Source: Chryseobacterium paludis
GTDB lineage: Bacteria > Bacteroidota > Bacteroidia > Flavobacteriales > Weeksellaceae
NCBI RefSeq assembly: GCF_025403485.1
Contig: NZ_CP099966.1
Span: 4,524,501-4,588,500 of the forward strand
Length of the DNA stretch: 64,000 nucleotides
Direction of reading: 5' to 3'
This document shows positions 54,281-61,397 of the stretch, piece after piece. A program made the position numbers and the translations under genes. The notes beneath the pieces were generated by a model, which was not told the DNA's origin, searched no databases, and saw nothing but the letters and a program-made list of their open reading frames with translations. The first letter of the stretch is position 1. The number at the start of each line of letters is the position of its first letter.

Positions 54281-55294
54281 ATGAAAAGAACAACTTTATT
54301 AATATTCTCTGTTGTGACCGTATATTTTTGTTCAACAAACCAAAAATTAAATCCCGAAAATTCTTTTGAAAGAGATCTTAATAAAGTGGCTGACAGTATC
54401 AAGGTGAATGATATAGTGGTTAAAAATCTTTTCAAGTATCAGATACTGGCGCATCGTAATGATTCTTTTGATGAAAGGATGATCGTTGACAAAGTATACA
54501 AATCCCATCAAAAACTTTGGGATAGTTGCTATGCTGCGATTTTTGGTGAAAAAAATGCTGGCTTATATAATAATCCTGAAGGTATGATACAATGGAATAA
54601 AACGTTGTATCCAAAACATAAAGCTGAATTTGATAGTAAGACAAAGAAACTTTTAAAACTGAATCTCAACCGGATATTAACAACAAATCTAAAAAAGTTC
54701 AGCCAGATGGTACCATATCAACCTAAAGCTACCATAAGTATACTTTTTACACCATTTACAGGAATCGGTTTCGGTGGCTGTAAGGCTGATCAGTTTGCAC
54801 TTGAACTGAATAATGACAGTACAGATCCTGAATTTACATTGGAAAAAGGTTTACCACATGAGCTCAACCATCTTGTTTATGAAAAGTTCAGGAACCACGA
54901 CATTAACAAAAATTCTGCATTAAGCCAAACAATTGATGAAGGTTTTGCATGTTATTTTACCTGGATATTTTTTGAAGGTAAAATGGAAAGATATCATGCT
55001 GTAGAAAATATGTCACAGGAAAATTGGTCCTGGTATCTTAAAAATGAAAAAAAGATCTTTATGAGCGTGAAACCCTATTTTTCAGATACTTCAGGAGATA
55101 ATCCATTATTGCAGAATGATAAGAAAAAACTTTTCCCACAAGCTCCAAAGACCTTGAATTATTGGCTGGGATTCAGGATCGTAGAAAAATATGTAGAGAA
55201 ACACGGAACGAATTCCTGGAAAGATATTTATAAGCTTACCCCAAAAGAGGTGCTTGATAAAAGTGGTTATGAAAATTATATTAATTCTTTATAA
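54281..55294 (+). CDS. Lipoprotein Zn-metalloprotease-like protein (DUF2268-like)
   Basis: This is a 337-residue protein with a probable lipoprotein signal peptide (lipobox ending VYFC, Cys17). The zinc motif H193-E-L-N-H197 is followed by E220 in TIDEGFACYF, the gluzincin pattern. The segment GGCKADQFALELN precedes it. A cell-envelope protease is the likely role, but the substrate is unknown. It is a single gene, convergent with the GG-leader peptide gene through a shared terminator. Confidence 0.82.
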   Translation: MKRTTLLIFSVVTVYFCSTNQKLNPENSFERDLNKVADSIKVNDIVVKNLFKYQILAHRNDSFDERMIVDKVYKSHQKLWDSCYAAIFGEKNAGLYNNPEGMIQWNKTLYPKHKAEFDSKTKKLLKLNLNRILTTNLKKFSQMVPYQPKATISILFTPFTGIGFGGCKADQFALELNNDSTDPEFTLEKGLPHELNHLVYEKFRNHDINKNSALSQTIDEGFACYFTWIFFEGKMERYHAVENMSQENWSWYLKNEKKIFMSVKPYFSDTSGDNPLLQNDKKKLFPQAPKTLNYWLGFRIVEKYVEKHGTNSWKDIYKLTPKEVLDKSGYENYINSL

Positions 55295-55320
55295 AATATA
55301 TTGATTGTTAGAATAATGTA

Positions 55321-55345
55321 AAAACGCATCCAAAAGATGCGTTTT
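55321..55345. terminator. Bidirectional hairpin terminator
   Basis: AAAACGCATC (55321-55330) pairs with GATGCGTTTT (55336-55345) around a CAAAA loop. It is the same stem type as at 46153. Confidence 0.8.
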
Positions 55346-55371
55346 ACTGTTACTGATTTTTTTTTCAACTA

Positions 55372-55611
55372 TTAAAAATAGATACATCCACATCCGGTTT
55401 CCCATTCTTGGCAAAAACGTTTTGGTTCATGACATCCTCCTCCAGGTCCACCACCTACTTTAGGACTTTTGTAACATACATCTCCACTACAATAAGTGTT
55501 ATAACCAGGACCCGCTGGAGGGCAAACCCCATCAAGGCAAAATGCATAAGCAGTATCTCCACCACTGATTAATACTAAATCTCTTCTCGTTAGTTTCTTT
55601 AAATTTTTCAT
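55372..55611 (-). CDS. Bacteriocin-like peptide with double-glycine leader and eight cysteines
   Basis: This is a 79-residue precursor. Residues 1-18 (MKNLKKLTRRDLVLISGG) are a classic GG leader, cleaved by peptidase-containing ABC exporters in known systems. The 61-residue core has cysteines at 25, 30, 41, 46, 60, 67, 74 and 76 and is rich in Gly and Pro (PPAGPGYNTY, GGGPGGGC). Similar leader peptides are common in Chryseobacterium and are annotated as bacteriocin-like, but their product and activity are mostly untested. No exporter, protease or modification enzyme lies nearby in this window. Confidence 0.75.
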   Translation of the reverse strand: MKNLKKLTRRDLVLISGGDTAYAFCLDGVCPPAGPGYNTYCSGDVCYKSPKVGGGPGGGCHEPKRFCQEWETGCGCIYF

Positions 55612-55707
55612 ATTACTAAGTTTTAATTTATTGATTACTAATGTAATAAAAATTATTTAATACACGTTGTTGTGATTAAATAAGCGCATATTAAACTAAT
55701 TTGAAGA

Positions 55708-56505
55708 TTACAAAACTGTTTTATGACTCAAATGTGCTGGAGAGAAGCCATACTGTTTTTTGAAAACATAAGAGAAGTGGGAGAGATCTTCGAAACCGAG
55801 ATCGATATAAATTTCTGTAGGTTTTTTATGTTCTTTATCCAGCAAAAAATAAGCTTCCTGCAAACGTTTATTCATTAACCATTTACCCGGAGGCATATTG
55901 AAGATGGTTTTAAATTCACGTTTAAAAGTAGATAAACTCCGTCCCGTCATAAAAGCAAAACGTTCCAGACTGATGTTGAATTTAAAATTATGGTTCATAA
56001 AAGATTCCAGATCGATTTTATAAGGAACATTAAAATTGAAAAAGATATTTTTCAATTCAGGATTGTTTTTTAATAAGATCATTAATAGTTCCTCTCTTTT
56101 AATATCAACAAAAATACTGTCCAACTGCTCAGTCCCGTTATAATATGGTTCTAATGAGTGGATAAAATTTTTAATCAGTTTATCTTCATTAATGAACAGG
56201 AAAGAGTCATTGTTTTCTGTTGGTTCTACAGAGTAGGGGTGACGTTCCAGAAATTTTCTTAAAAATGCTTCATCAAAAGATATAATTACTTTCTCAAAGA
56301 CTCCATCTTCCTTATGCTTTGTATACCGTACCAGATGATTTTTCCTTGCAATACAATAGTCTCCCGGTTTCATAGTGTAGTGTTTATAACCGTCATATGA
56401 AATCATGGAGCCCTTCAGTAAAAATAGAAAGAAATGCTCCGGGATGAATTGTTCCGGTGATATCTCAGGACCGAGGTAGCAGGATTGTATGTTGTTAAAT
56501 TTCAA
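55708..56505 (-). CDS. AraC-family transcriptional regulator (TTG start)
   Basis: This is a 265-residue regulator. The first residues come from a TTG codon at 56505; no in-frame ATG exists before residue 34, and a -7 box (TAAATTTG on the minus strand) sits 22 bases upstream, which supports TTG. The N-terminal part is a cupin-like domain (FLFLLKGSMISYDGYKHY, GDYCIARKNHLVRYT). The C-terminal HTH is intact, with LERFAFMTGRSLSTFKREFK and YIDLGFEDLSHFSYVFKKQYGFSP. It lies 27 bases after the epimerase-like gene and may regulate that gene. Confidence 0.88.
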   Translation of the reverse strand: MKFNNIQSCYLGPEISPEQFIPEHFFLFLLKGSMISYDGYKHYTMKPGDYCIARKNHLVRYTKHKEDGVFEKVIISFDEAFLRKFLERHPYSVEPTENNDSFLFINEDKLIKNFIHSLEPYYNGTEQLDSIFVDIKREELLMILLKNNPELKNIFFNFNVPYKIDLESFMNHNFKFNISLERFAFMTGRSLSTFKREFKTIFNMPPGKWLMNKRLQEAYFLLDKEHKKPTEIYIDLGFEDLSHFSYVFKKQYGFSPAHLSHKTVL

Positions 56506-56527
56506 TGTACTATTTCTTTTGATATAA

Positions 56528-56535
56528 CAAATTTA
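56528..56535 (-). promoter_or_regulatory. -7 box for the AraC gene at 55708
   Basis: The forward strand CAAATTTA is TAAATTTG on the minus strand. It overlaps the stop codon of the epimerase gene and lies 22 bases before the TTG start, so the AraC gene can be transcribed on its own. Confidence 0.5.
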
Positions 56536-57510
56536 TGCTTTTACCTTTAAACTGTCTGCACTCGCTAATAGTGCCTCTTCTCTGCTTTTGGGAATCCAGT
56601 GTAATATTGTTTTTGCCTTTTCATTAGAAATTTCTTTATAAAAATCCCTTCCGATAGGACTCAGATCCTGAATGCTTGAAGAATACTCTGGTCTTTTTGC
56701 TTTAATAAGTTGTGCTACATCATAAAATGCCATTACTCCTTCAGAAGTAGCAATGAACCTTTCTCCTGCAGCATTCGGATGGAGCATTGCTTTGATATGA
56801 ATATCTGCAACATCTCTGACGTCAACTACTCCCATCGTAAAGTTTGGATTGTAATTGGTTGTCCCATCAATAATTCCTGCAACGGCAATATCCAATGACG
56901 CGGAAGAAATTCCCCCTACAATTGGACCAAAAATCCCGACAGGATTAATAACGGTTAACTCCATACCATTACCTTCTTTTTCAATAAATTCCCAGGCGGT
57001 TTTTTCAGCTACGGTCTTTGATTTGATATACGGTGGAAGATCTGCATTTACATCTGTCCAGTCCTTTTCCGTGAAAATATGTCCTTTCGTGTCATTACTG
57101 TAGCCCACTGCCGCAAAAGATGAGGTAAGTACTACTCTTTTTACGCCTGCACCACGGGAAGCTTTTAATACACGTAAAGCGCCATCTCTGGCGGGAATGA
57201 TCAGTTCATTTTCGTCTTTCGGATCCTGAGCAGGGAAGGGAGATGCCACATGAAGCACATAATCACAACCTTTTACAGCTTCATCCCAATTACGATCACT
57301 TGTAAGATCTGTTTCATAAAATGAAAGGAGCGTGAAATCTGTAATTCCACCTTCTTCTAATGCTTTCAATACAACATCTTTTTTAGCAAGCGAACGGATT
57401 GTTGTTTTTACTTTATATCCCTGCTGTAATAATTGGAGGATGGTATGTATTCCTACGAATCCTGTCCCACCTGTTACTAATACTGTTTTTCTTGACTCTA
57501 AATTTTCCAT
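56533..57510 (-). CDS. SDR/epimerase-family aldehyde (ketone) reductase-like protein
   Basis: This is a 325-residue NAD(P)-dependent extended SDR like dihydroflavonol-4-reductase and plant-type aldehyde reductases. It has the nucleotide loop VTGGTGFVGIHTILQL near residue 12, VVLTSSFAAVGYS in the middle, and the catalytic YIKSK pair (Tyr-x-x-x-Lys) near residue 160. The specific substrate is unknown. It lies 27 bases upstream of an AraC gene on the same strand. Confidence 0.9.
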   Translation of the reverse strand: MENLESRKTVLVTGGTGFVGIHTILQLLQQGYKVKTTIRSLAKKDVVLKALEEGGITDFTLLSFYETDLTSDRNWDEAVKGCDYVLHVASPFPAQDPKDENELIIPARDGALRVLKASRGAGVKRVVLTSSFAAVGYSNDTKGHIFTEKDWTDVNADLPPYIKSKTVAEKTAWEFIEKEGNGMELTVINPVGIFGPIVGGISSASLDIAVAGIIDGTTNYNPNFTMGVVDVRDVADIHIKAMLHPNAAGERFIATSEGVMAFYDVAQLIKAKRPEYSSSIQDLSPIGRDFYKEISNEKAKTILHWIPKSREEALLASADSLKVKA

Positions 57511-57620
57511 AATTCTTTTAAATTTTATAAGACAAAGTTCCTTATAAATTAAACTGAAGATTTTGTTGTGGAGTTCAATTTTTGTTTGTTGTAAAGTTCA
57601 ATTTAGAAGATAGAAAAGAA

Positions 57621-57656
57621 AAAAGCAATCAAAGCTTAATTGCCTTAATTGCTTTT
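57621..57656 (-). terminator. Terminator downstream of the SDR gene
   Basis: AAAAGCAAT (57621-57629) pairs with ATTGCTTTT (57648-57656). Read on the minus strand a T-rich run follows. Confidence 0.65.
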
Positions 57657-57740
57657 GATGTATTAACCATTTAATTTACATTCGAGTTAAGTCAATTGTA
57701 TAAAAGATTTCTTAGCTTCGCCCGAAATAACAGAGATTGT

Positions 57741-58478
57741 TTAATTATTGAATGTACTGAAAGCAGCTTCTGAACTTGCAAAGAAATTGTTATACAATAA
57801 TTCAGTATTTCCAACACGTACTTCGTAAACATCATTCTGAAATGCTTTTATCAGATCTCCGGCTACTTCAGAAGCTGGGATGCCATTTTCACGACCACCA
57901 ATTTCTACTGAAAATTCAGTGTTTACTAAAGGCGGCATTAATTCAAAAACTTTTACACTCGTGTCTTTTGCCAATTCATATCGTAGTAATCTTGTGTAAG
58001 AACGTAGAGCAGCTTTAGAATCTGAGTAAGTCGGTACATGAGATCCAGGAACAAATGCTACAATAGAAGAGACATTTACTATTGCAGCTTCATTCTGTTG
58101 TTTTAATAAAGGAAGCAATTTTTCTGTCAAGCGGATAGGTGCGAAGTAATTAGTTGTAAATTCCGCTAAAGCTTTGGTGTAGGTATCCGAAGAATCAGAA
58201 AGTGTATATGCATAAGCATTAGCTGCATTATTAATCAGGATATTTAATTCCCCAAAATTAGTTTTGATTTCCTCTACCAATCTGTTAACATCATTTTCAT
58301 CTGTAATATCAGCCTGAATGGTGAAAACATTGTCTAAATCTTTAGCCGCAGCATCCAGCTTTTCCTTGTTTCTTCCTACAATGATAACTTTGTTTGATGG
58401 GTTCAATGCTTTTGCAATTTCTAAACCGATTCCTGATCCTCCTCCTGTAATAAGGATAGTGTTGTTTGTAATGTTCAT
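57741..58478 (-). CDS. Classical SDR oxidoreductase (DltE-like)
   Basis: This is a 245-residue short-chain dehydrogenase. The cofactor motif is TGGGSGIGLEIAKAL (residues 11-25). The NNAANAYAY strand, the catalytic Ser in VNVSSIVAF, and the Tyr/Lys pair in YSDSKAALRSY are present. A dyad identical in design to the one in front of the tetR gene lies just upstream (58511-58528), so TetR very probably represses it. The substrate is unknown. Confidence 0.92.
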   Translation of the reverse strand: MNITNNTILITGGGSGIGLEIAKALNPSNKVIIVGRNKEKLDAAAKDLDNVFTIQADITDENDVNRLVEEIKTNFGELNILINNAANAYAYTLSDSSDTYTKALAEFTTNYFAPIRLTEKLLPLLKQQNEAAIVNVSSIVAFVPGSHVPTYSDSKAALRSYTRLLRYELAKDTSVKVFELMPPLVNTEFSVEIGGRENGIPASEVAGDLIKAFQNDVYEVRVGNTELLYNNFFASSEAAFSTFNN

Positions 58479-58510
58479 AACTTTTGTTTTAAATATATTA
58501 AATTTTATTA

Positions 58511-58528
58511 TTGTACTATTTGGTACAA
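58511..58528. promoter_or_regulatory. Probable TetR operator upstream of the SDR gene
   Basis: TTGTACTATTTGGTACAA: inverted arms TTGTAC and GTACAA separated by six bases. It matches the site at 59165 at 16 of 18 positions and lies 33 bases upstream of the SDR start. Confidence 0.7.
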
Positions 58529-58545
58529 AATTGTTTAAAAAAAAT

Positions 58546-59130
58546 TTATTCGAGTATTTTTAAATTCATTTCAATAAGGGAGCGAAATATTTTGGGTGAA
58601 TCTTCCATGCGTCTGGTCACATGAAGTCCATTCCACAAATTAGTAAGATGCCAGGCTAAAATTTCGGCCTCTTCATTATTTTTTATTTGCCCGGTGGATT
58701 GTGCTTTTCTAATTGCTTCTGCAAATACCTGCTGTAAATTTTTAAGAAAACCAACAGAGATCCGTTTTACCTCATTGTCTTTGTCAGAGAGTTGTACCAA
58801 AGCATTTCCAAGGTAACATCCACGTTCTTCATCGCAATTGTGTGCTTCAGCTAATTTCAAAAAGAATTGCTTGATGAATTCAATTTGATTATCTGATTTG
58901 GAAAGTTGTTCTAGAAAACTGTTATTAAAACCTTCCGCAAACTGTTCAATAGAACGAATATACAATTCACGTTTTCCACCTTTAAAAGCAAGATAGAAAC
59001 TTCCTTTTCCTATACCCATCGCATTCAGTAGCTCATCCGCAGAAGCAGTATCGTAGCCTTTATCTTTGAAAACATGAATTGCTTTCTCAATAGCCTGATG
59101 TTCGTCGAATATTTTAGGTCTCCCTGCCAT
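58546..59130 (-). CDS. TetR/AcrR-family repressor
   Basis: The frame is open to 59154, but the ATG at 59130 (MAGRPKIFDE) is the better start: it gives the usual short N terminus before the HTH, and its promoter is properly placed. The 194-residue product has an N-terminal HTH (AIEKAIHVFKDKGYDTASADELLNAMGIGKGSFYLAFKGGKRELY) read in pieces, and a C-terminal helical ligand-binding domain. Operators lie upstream of its own gene and of the SDR gene, so it likely controls both and itself. Confidence 0.9.
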   Translation of the reverse strand: MAGRPKIFDEHQAIEKAIHVFKDKGYDTASADELLNAMGIGKGSFYLAFKGGKRELYIRSIEQFAEGFNNSFLEQLSKSDNQIEFIKQFFLKLAEAHNCDEERGCYLGNALVQLSDKDNEVKRISVGFLKNLQQVFAEAIRKAQSTGQIKNNEEAEILAWHLTNLWNGLHVTRRMEDSPKIFRSLIEMNLKILE

Positions 59131-59151
59131 GGTTTCTTTATTTTGATGAAA

Positions 59152-59183
59152 CAAAGGTATGTAATTGTACCATTCGGTACAAA
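59152..59183 (-). promoter_or_regulatory. tetR promoter (-7 and -33 elements)
   Basis: On the minus strand, TTTG at 59183-59180 (-33) and TACCTTTG at 59159-59152 (-7) are separated by 20 bases. Twenty-one bases remain to the ATG at 59130. The operator at 59165-59182 lies between and overlaps the two boxes. Confidence 0.6.
59165..59182. promoter_or_regulatory. Probable TetR operator in the tetR promoter
   Basis: TTGTACCATTCGGTACAA: perfect 7-base arms TTGTACC and GGTACAA around ATTC, lying in the promoter spacer. This suggests autorepression. Confidence 0.75.
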
Positions 59184-59201
59184 ATAAAATTTACAATATC
59201 T

Positions 59202-59612
59202 TTAATTGATTTTGTCGATTGAATTTAATTTTCCCAGTTGTTTGTTTTTACCCCATACAATATAAACGGAAATAAGCAGAAAGAATATATTGATTCCGAT
59301 CTGTGAGATTTCTCCACGGGAAATGTGAAAAATTGAAGCTGAAATCATTAATAGGATTACTCCATAAGCCGCATATATTGTGAATCTGGTTTTTGGGTTG
59401 ATTAGATTTGGCAAAATAAGCCCGATCGCTGCTGCTGCATCAACAATGCCGGTTATAATTACTAATCCTCTGTTTTCAGCAGTCCATGGCCACATTTTAG
59501 ATAGTTCATCGATAGGTTGAAAGAGTTTCATTGAAGATGCCCAAATTAGAGATGTAGACAGGAAAATTTGTACGGTCCAGAGTGAGATATTTAAAATTTT
59601 TGATGTTTTCAT
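59202..59612 (-). CDS. DoxX-family membrane protein
   Basis: This is a 136-residue membrane protein with about four hydrophobic helices (11-31, 47-68, 77-95, 101-120). It has the general DoxX look; a conserved family function is not known. It is divergent from the HxlR-type regulator gene, whose promoter overlaps the same spacer, so HxlR probably controls it. The stop is about 70 bases before the tetR start on the same strand, which has its own promoter. Confidence 0.78.
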   Translation of the reverse strand: MKTSKILNISLWTVQIFLSTSLIWASSMKLFQPIDELSKMWPWTAENRGLVIITGIVDAAAAIGLILPNLINPKTRFTIYAAYGVILLMISASIFHISRGEISQIGINIFFLLISVYIVWGKNKQLGKLNSIDKIN

Positions 59613-59641
59613 TTTATAGTAATTCTTTAAAATTGATGGAT

Positions 59642-59649
59642 CAAAATTA
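59642..59649 (-). promoter_or_regulatory. -7 box for the DoxX gene
   Basis: The forward strand CAAAATTA is TAATTTTG on the minus strand, 29 bases before the DoxX ATG. It sits three bases from the opposite-facing box at 59652. Confidence 0.5.
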
Positions 59650-59651
59650 CT

Positions 59652-59659
59652 TACTTTTG
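59652..59659 (+). promoter_or_regulatory. -7 box for the HxlR gene
   Basis: TACTTTTG fits TAnnTTTG, 72 bases before the ATG at 59732. The leader carries CTTTC repeats and an inverted GAAAG (59677-59710) that could be an operator. Confidence 0.45.
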
Positions 59660-59676
59660 TTATCCGAAAATGCTTG

Positions 59677-59710
59677 CTTTCCAGGTGGATAGCGCTTTCT
59701 GATCGGAAAG
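59677..59710. promoter_or_regulatory. Candidate HxlR operator
   Basis: CTTTCC (59677-59682) and CTTTC (59695-59699) lie on one side of an inverted GGAAAG (59705-59710). The inner pair is CTTTC-TGATCG-GAAAG. Dyads of this kind are usual in front of HxlR-type genes, but binding is untested. Confidence 0.35.
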
Positions 59711-59731
59711 TAATATAAAAATCAAAGACTT

Positions 59732-60073
59732 ATGTTATCAAAAGGGGGATGTCCTAAAACTATGCTTTCTATCAAGGATGCTTTGGATGCTGTAGAAGGG
59801 AAATGGAAATTGCTTATTTTATTTTCTTTATCTGAAAAACCTAAAAGATTTAAAGAACTTTCAAAAGAAGTTATTGGAATAACAGATAAAATGCTATCCA
59901 AAGAACTGAAGCTTTTGGAAACGAATAAACTTATCGAAAGGGAAGCTTTTGATACAGTTCCACCAAAAGTGCAATATTCTATTACCGAACACGGTTTGTC
60001 CCTTGAAAAGGTGCTGGATGAATTACATTTTTGGGGACTGTCTCATCGGTCAAGAATTCTAAGCGAATGGTAG
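59732..60073 (+). CDS. HxlR-family winged-helix regulator
   Basis: This is a 113-residue regulator of the MarR-like HxlR family. It carries the family start CPKTMLSIKDALDAVEGKWKLLIL with Cys7, a likely redox or electrophile sensor by analogy. Helix and wing segments are KRFKELSKEVIGITDKMLSKELK and IEREAFDTVPPKVQYSITEHG. It is divergent from the DoxX gene with overlapping promoters and is a likely regulator of that gene. Confidence 0.92.
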   Translation: MLSKGGCPKTMLSIKDALDAVEGKWKLLILFSLSEKPKRFKELSKEVIGITDKMLSKELKLLETNKLIEREAFDTVPPKVQYSITEHGLSLEKVLDELHFWGLSHRSRILSEW

Positions 60074-60090
60074 ATGTTTTAAACTGCAGA

Positions 60091-60630
60091 TTATTCGACA
60101 TCAAAACTCATATATAAAGCCGTTTCTGTAGAATTATTATACAGCTTGGTATTGATTCCTGTTAAGGCAAATCCTGCCCGCTGATAGAATTTTATAGCAG
60201 GGTAGTTGGTGTTTTGAGTTTCCAGTTCCACTATTCTGCACTTTAAATTTCTGGCTTCTCTGTTTGCCTTTTTTAGAAGTTGCTTTCCGATATCCTGCCC
60301 TCTGAATTTTTCATCGATCAGAATATTTTCTATGTAATAGCTGTTATTCCATTCCCTGAATTCAGCGATCAGCCACCCTACTAATTCATCTTCTTCATAG
60401 GCTCCAAAAGAATGTCCCTGTTCTATTATTTCATTGAGTTCAGTGATATCATCAGGACTTGTTTCCCATATCTTTTTATACTGTTGTTTTTTCTCTCTCA
60501 ACGAAAATTCAAAAGTATTATTCATTTCAATGGCGGAAACTACAAATATGGTATCTGTTTCATATCCATTAAATCCCCAATTGATCGTTGGATTAGATGG
60601 GAGTTTTTCCAGTTTTTTAATTTCTATCAT
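60091..60630 (-). CDS. GNAT-family N-acetyltransferase
   Basis: This is a 179-residue protein with the GNAT fold in the C-terminal half. The acetyl-CoA loop is present as R-G-Q-D-I-G-K in EKFRGQDIGKQLLKKANREA. The beta strand before it is YIENILIDEKF, and later motifs are ELETQNTNYPAIKFYQRAGF. The acceptor is unknown. It lies 18 bases downstream of the hypothetical gene at 60649, on the same strand. Confidence 0.88.
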   Translation of the reverse strand: MIEIKKLEKLPSNPTINWGFNGYETDTIFVVSAIEMNNTFEFSLREKKQQYKKIWETSPDDITELNEIIEQGHSFGAYEEDELVGWLIAEFREWNNSYYIENILIDEKFRGQDIGKQLLKKANREARNLKCRIVELETQNTNYPAIKFYQRAGFALTGINTKLYNNSTETALYMSFDVE

Positions 60631-60648
60631 GAAAGATTAATGTGAGAT

Positions 60649-61305
60649 TTATTGGTTGGCAATATTATTTTCATAGAAATCAGTAAATCTTTCAAGGAGA
60701 TCATCAGGATTATTTCTATCAAATTGACCAAACCCTAAAGTCATTATATGTCCTGAGACAAATTGAGAAAATACAGAATTGAAATTTTCAATATAGGTTT
60801 CAGCATGCCCCTGCAACTCTATCTCAGCCTCGATCATTTTTGTCCAGTGAGGAGGGTTTTCCTCATTCTTCGAATAAGTAAGATAAGGAAATATAAAAGG
60901 AACAAATTTTTGATATTGTTGATGTTTATTGGGATCCAGACTATCATTTGGCCAGACCATGAATTGGTCTAAGCCTAAATTTTGTGATTCTACAACCATA
61001 GCAGTTTCATTATTGGCAATTTCTGCGATCGCCTTTTTTTCTTTAAGATAAATGGAAAACCAGGCGAGGTCCCATGCCGTTGCCCCTTTTTGATTGACAA
61101 GGTAATAGGGATGGAAAATAGAATCTATTGCAATGAAACCTTGATTGCCAACTGTATTTCTTATAATTTCGGACACCGCTTCTTTATCTGAAATTTGTTG
61201 CAGTGGATTACCATTGATAAATCCATAAATGTAATGAGAGTTCCAGTGAGAAGGATCGAATGAAGGTTCATTATCCTCCTCGTGATTAAGTTCTTGTGAT
61301 AGCAT
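60649..61305 (-). CDS. Hypothetical protein, 218 aa, acidic, cytoplasmic
   Basis: I do not recognise this family. It starts with an acidic stretch (MLSQELNHEEDNEPSFDPSHW), has no signal peptide or membrane segment, and contains Trp-rich and aromatic blocks (ATAWDLAWFSIYLKEKK, VWPNDSLDPNKHQQYQKFVPFIFPY). The rest is mixed alpha/beta. The style is like antitoxin or immunity-type orphan proteins, though there is no partner gene here. The GNAT gene follows 18 bases downstream. Confidence 0.6.
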   Translation of the reverse strand: MLSQELNHEEDNEPSFDPSHWNSHYIYGFINGNPLQQISDKEAVSEIIRNTVGNQGFIAIDSIFHPYYLVNQKGATAWDLAWFSIYLKEKKAIAEIANNETAMVVESQNLGLDQFMVWPNDSLDPNKHQQYQKFVPFIFPYLTYSKNEENPPHWTKMIEAEIELQGHAETYIENFNSVFSQFVSGHIMTLGFGQFDRNNPDDLLERFTDFYENNIANQ

Positions 61306-61397
61306 TTTTGTGGTGTTAAATTATTATTAATATCTTATTTATCTAGACTTAAAATCTAATAAGAACATAGTTAACTGCTTTTTAAGTAAATTAAATT

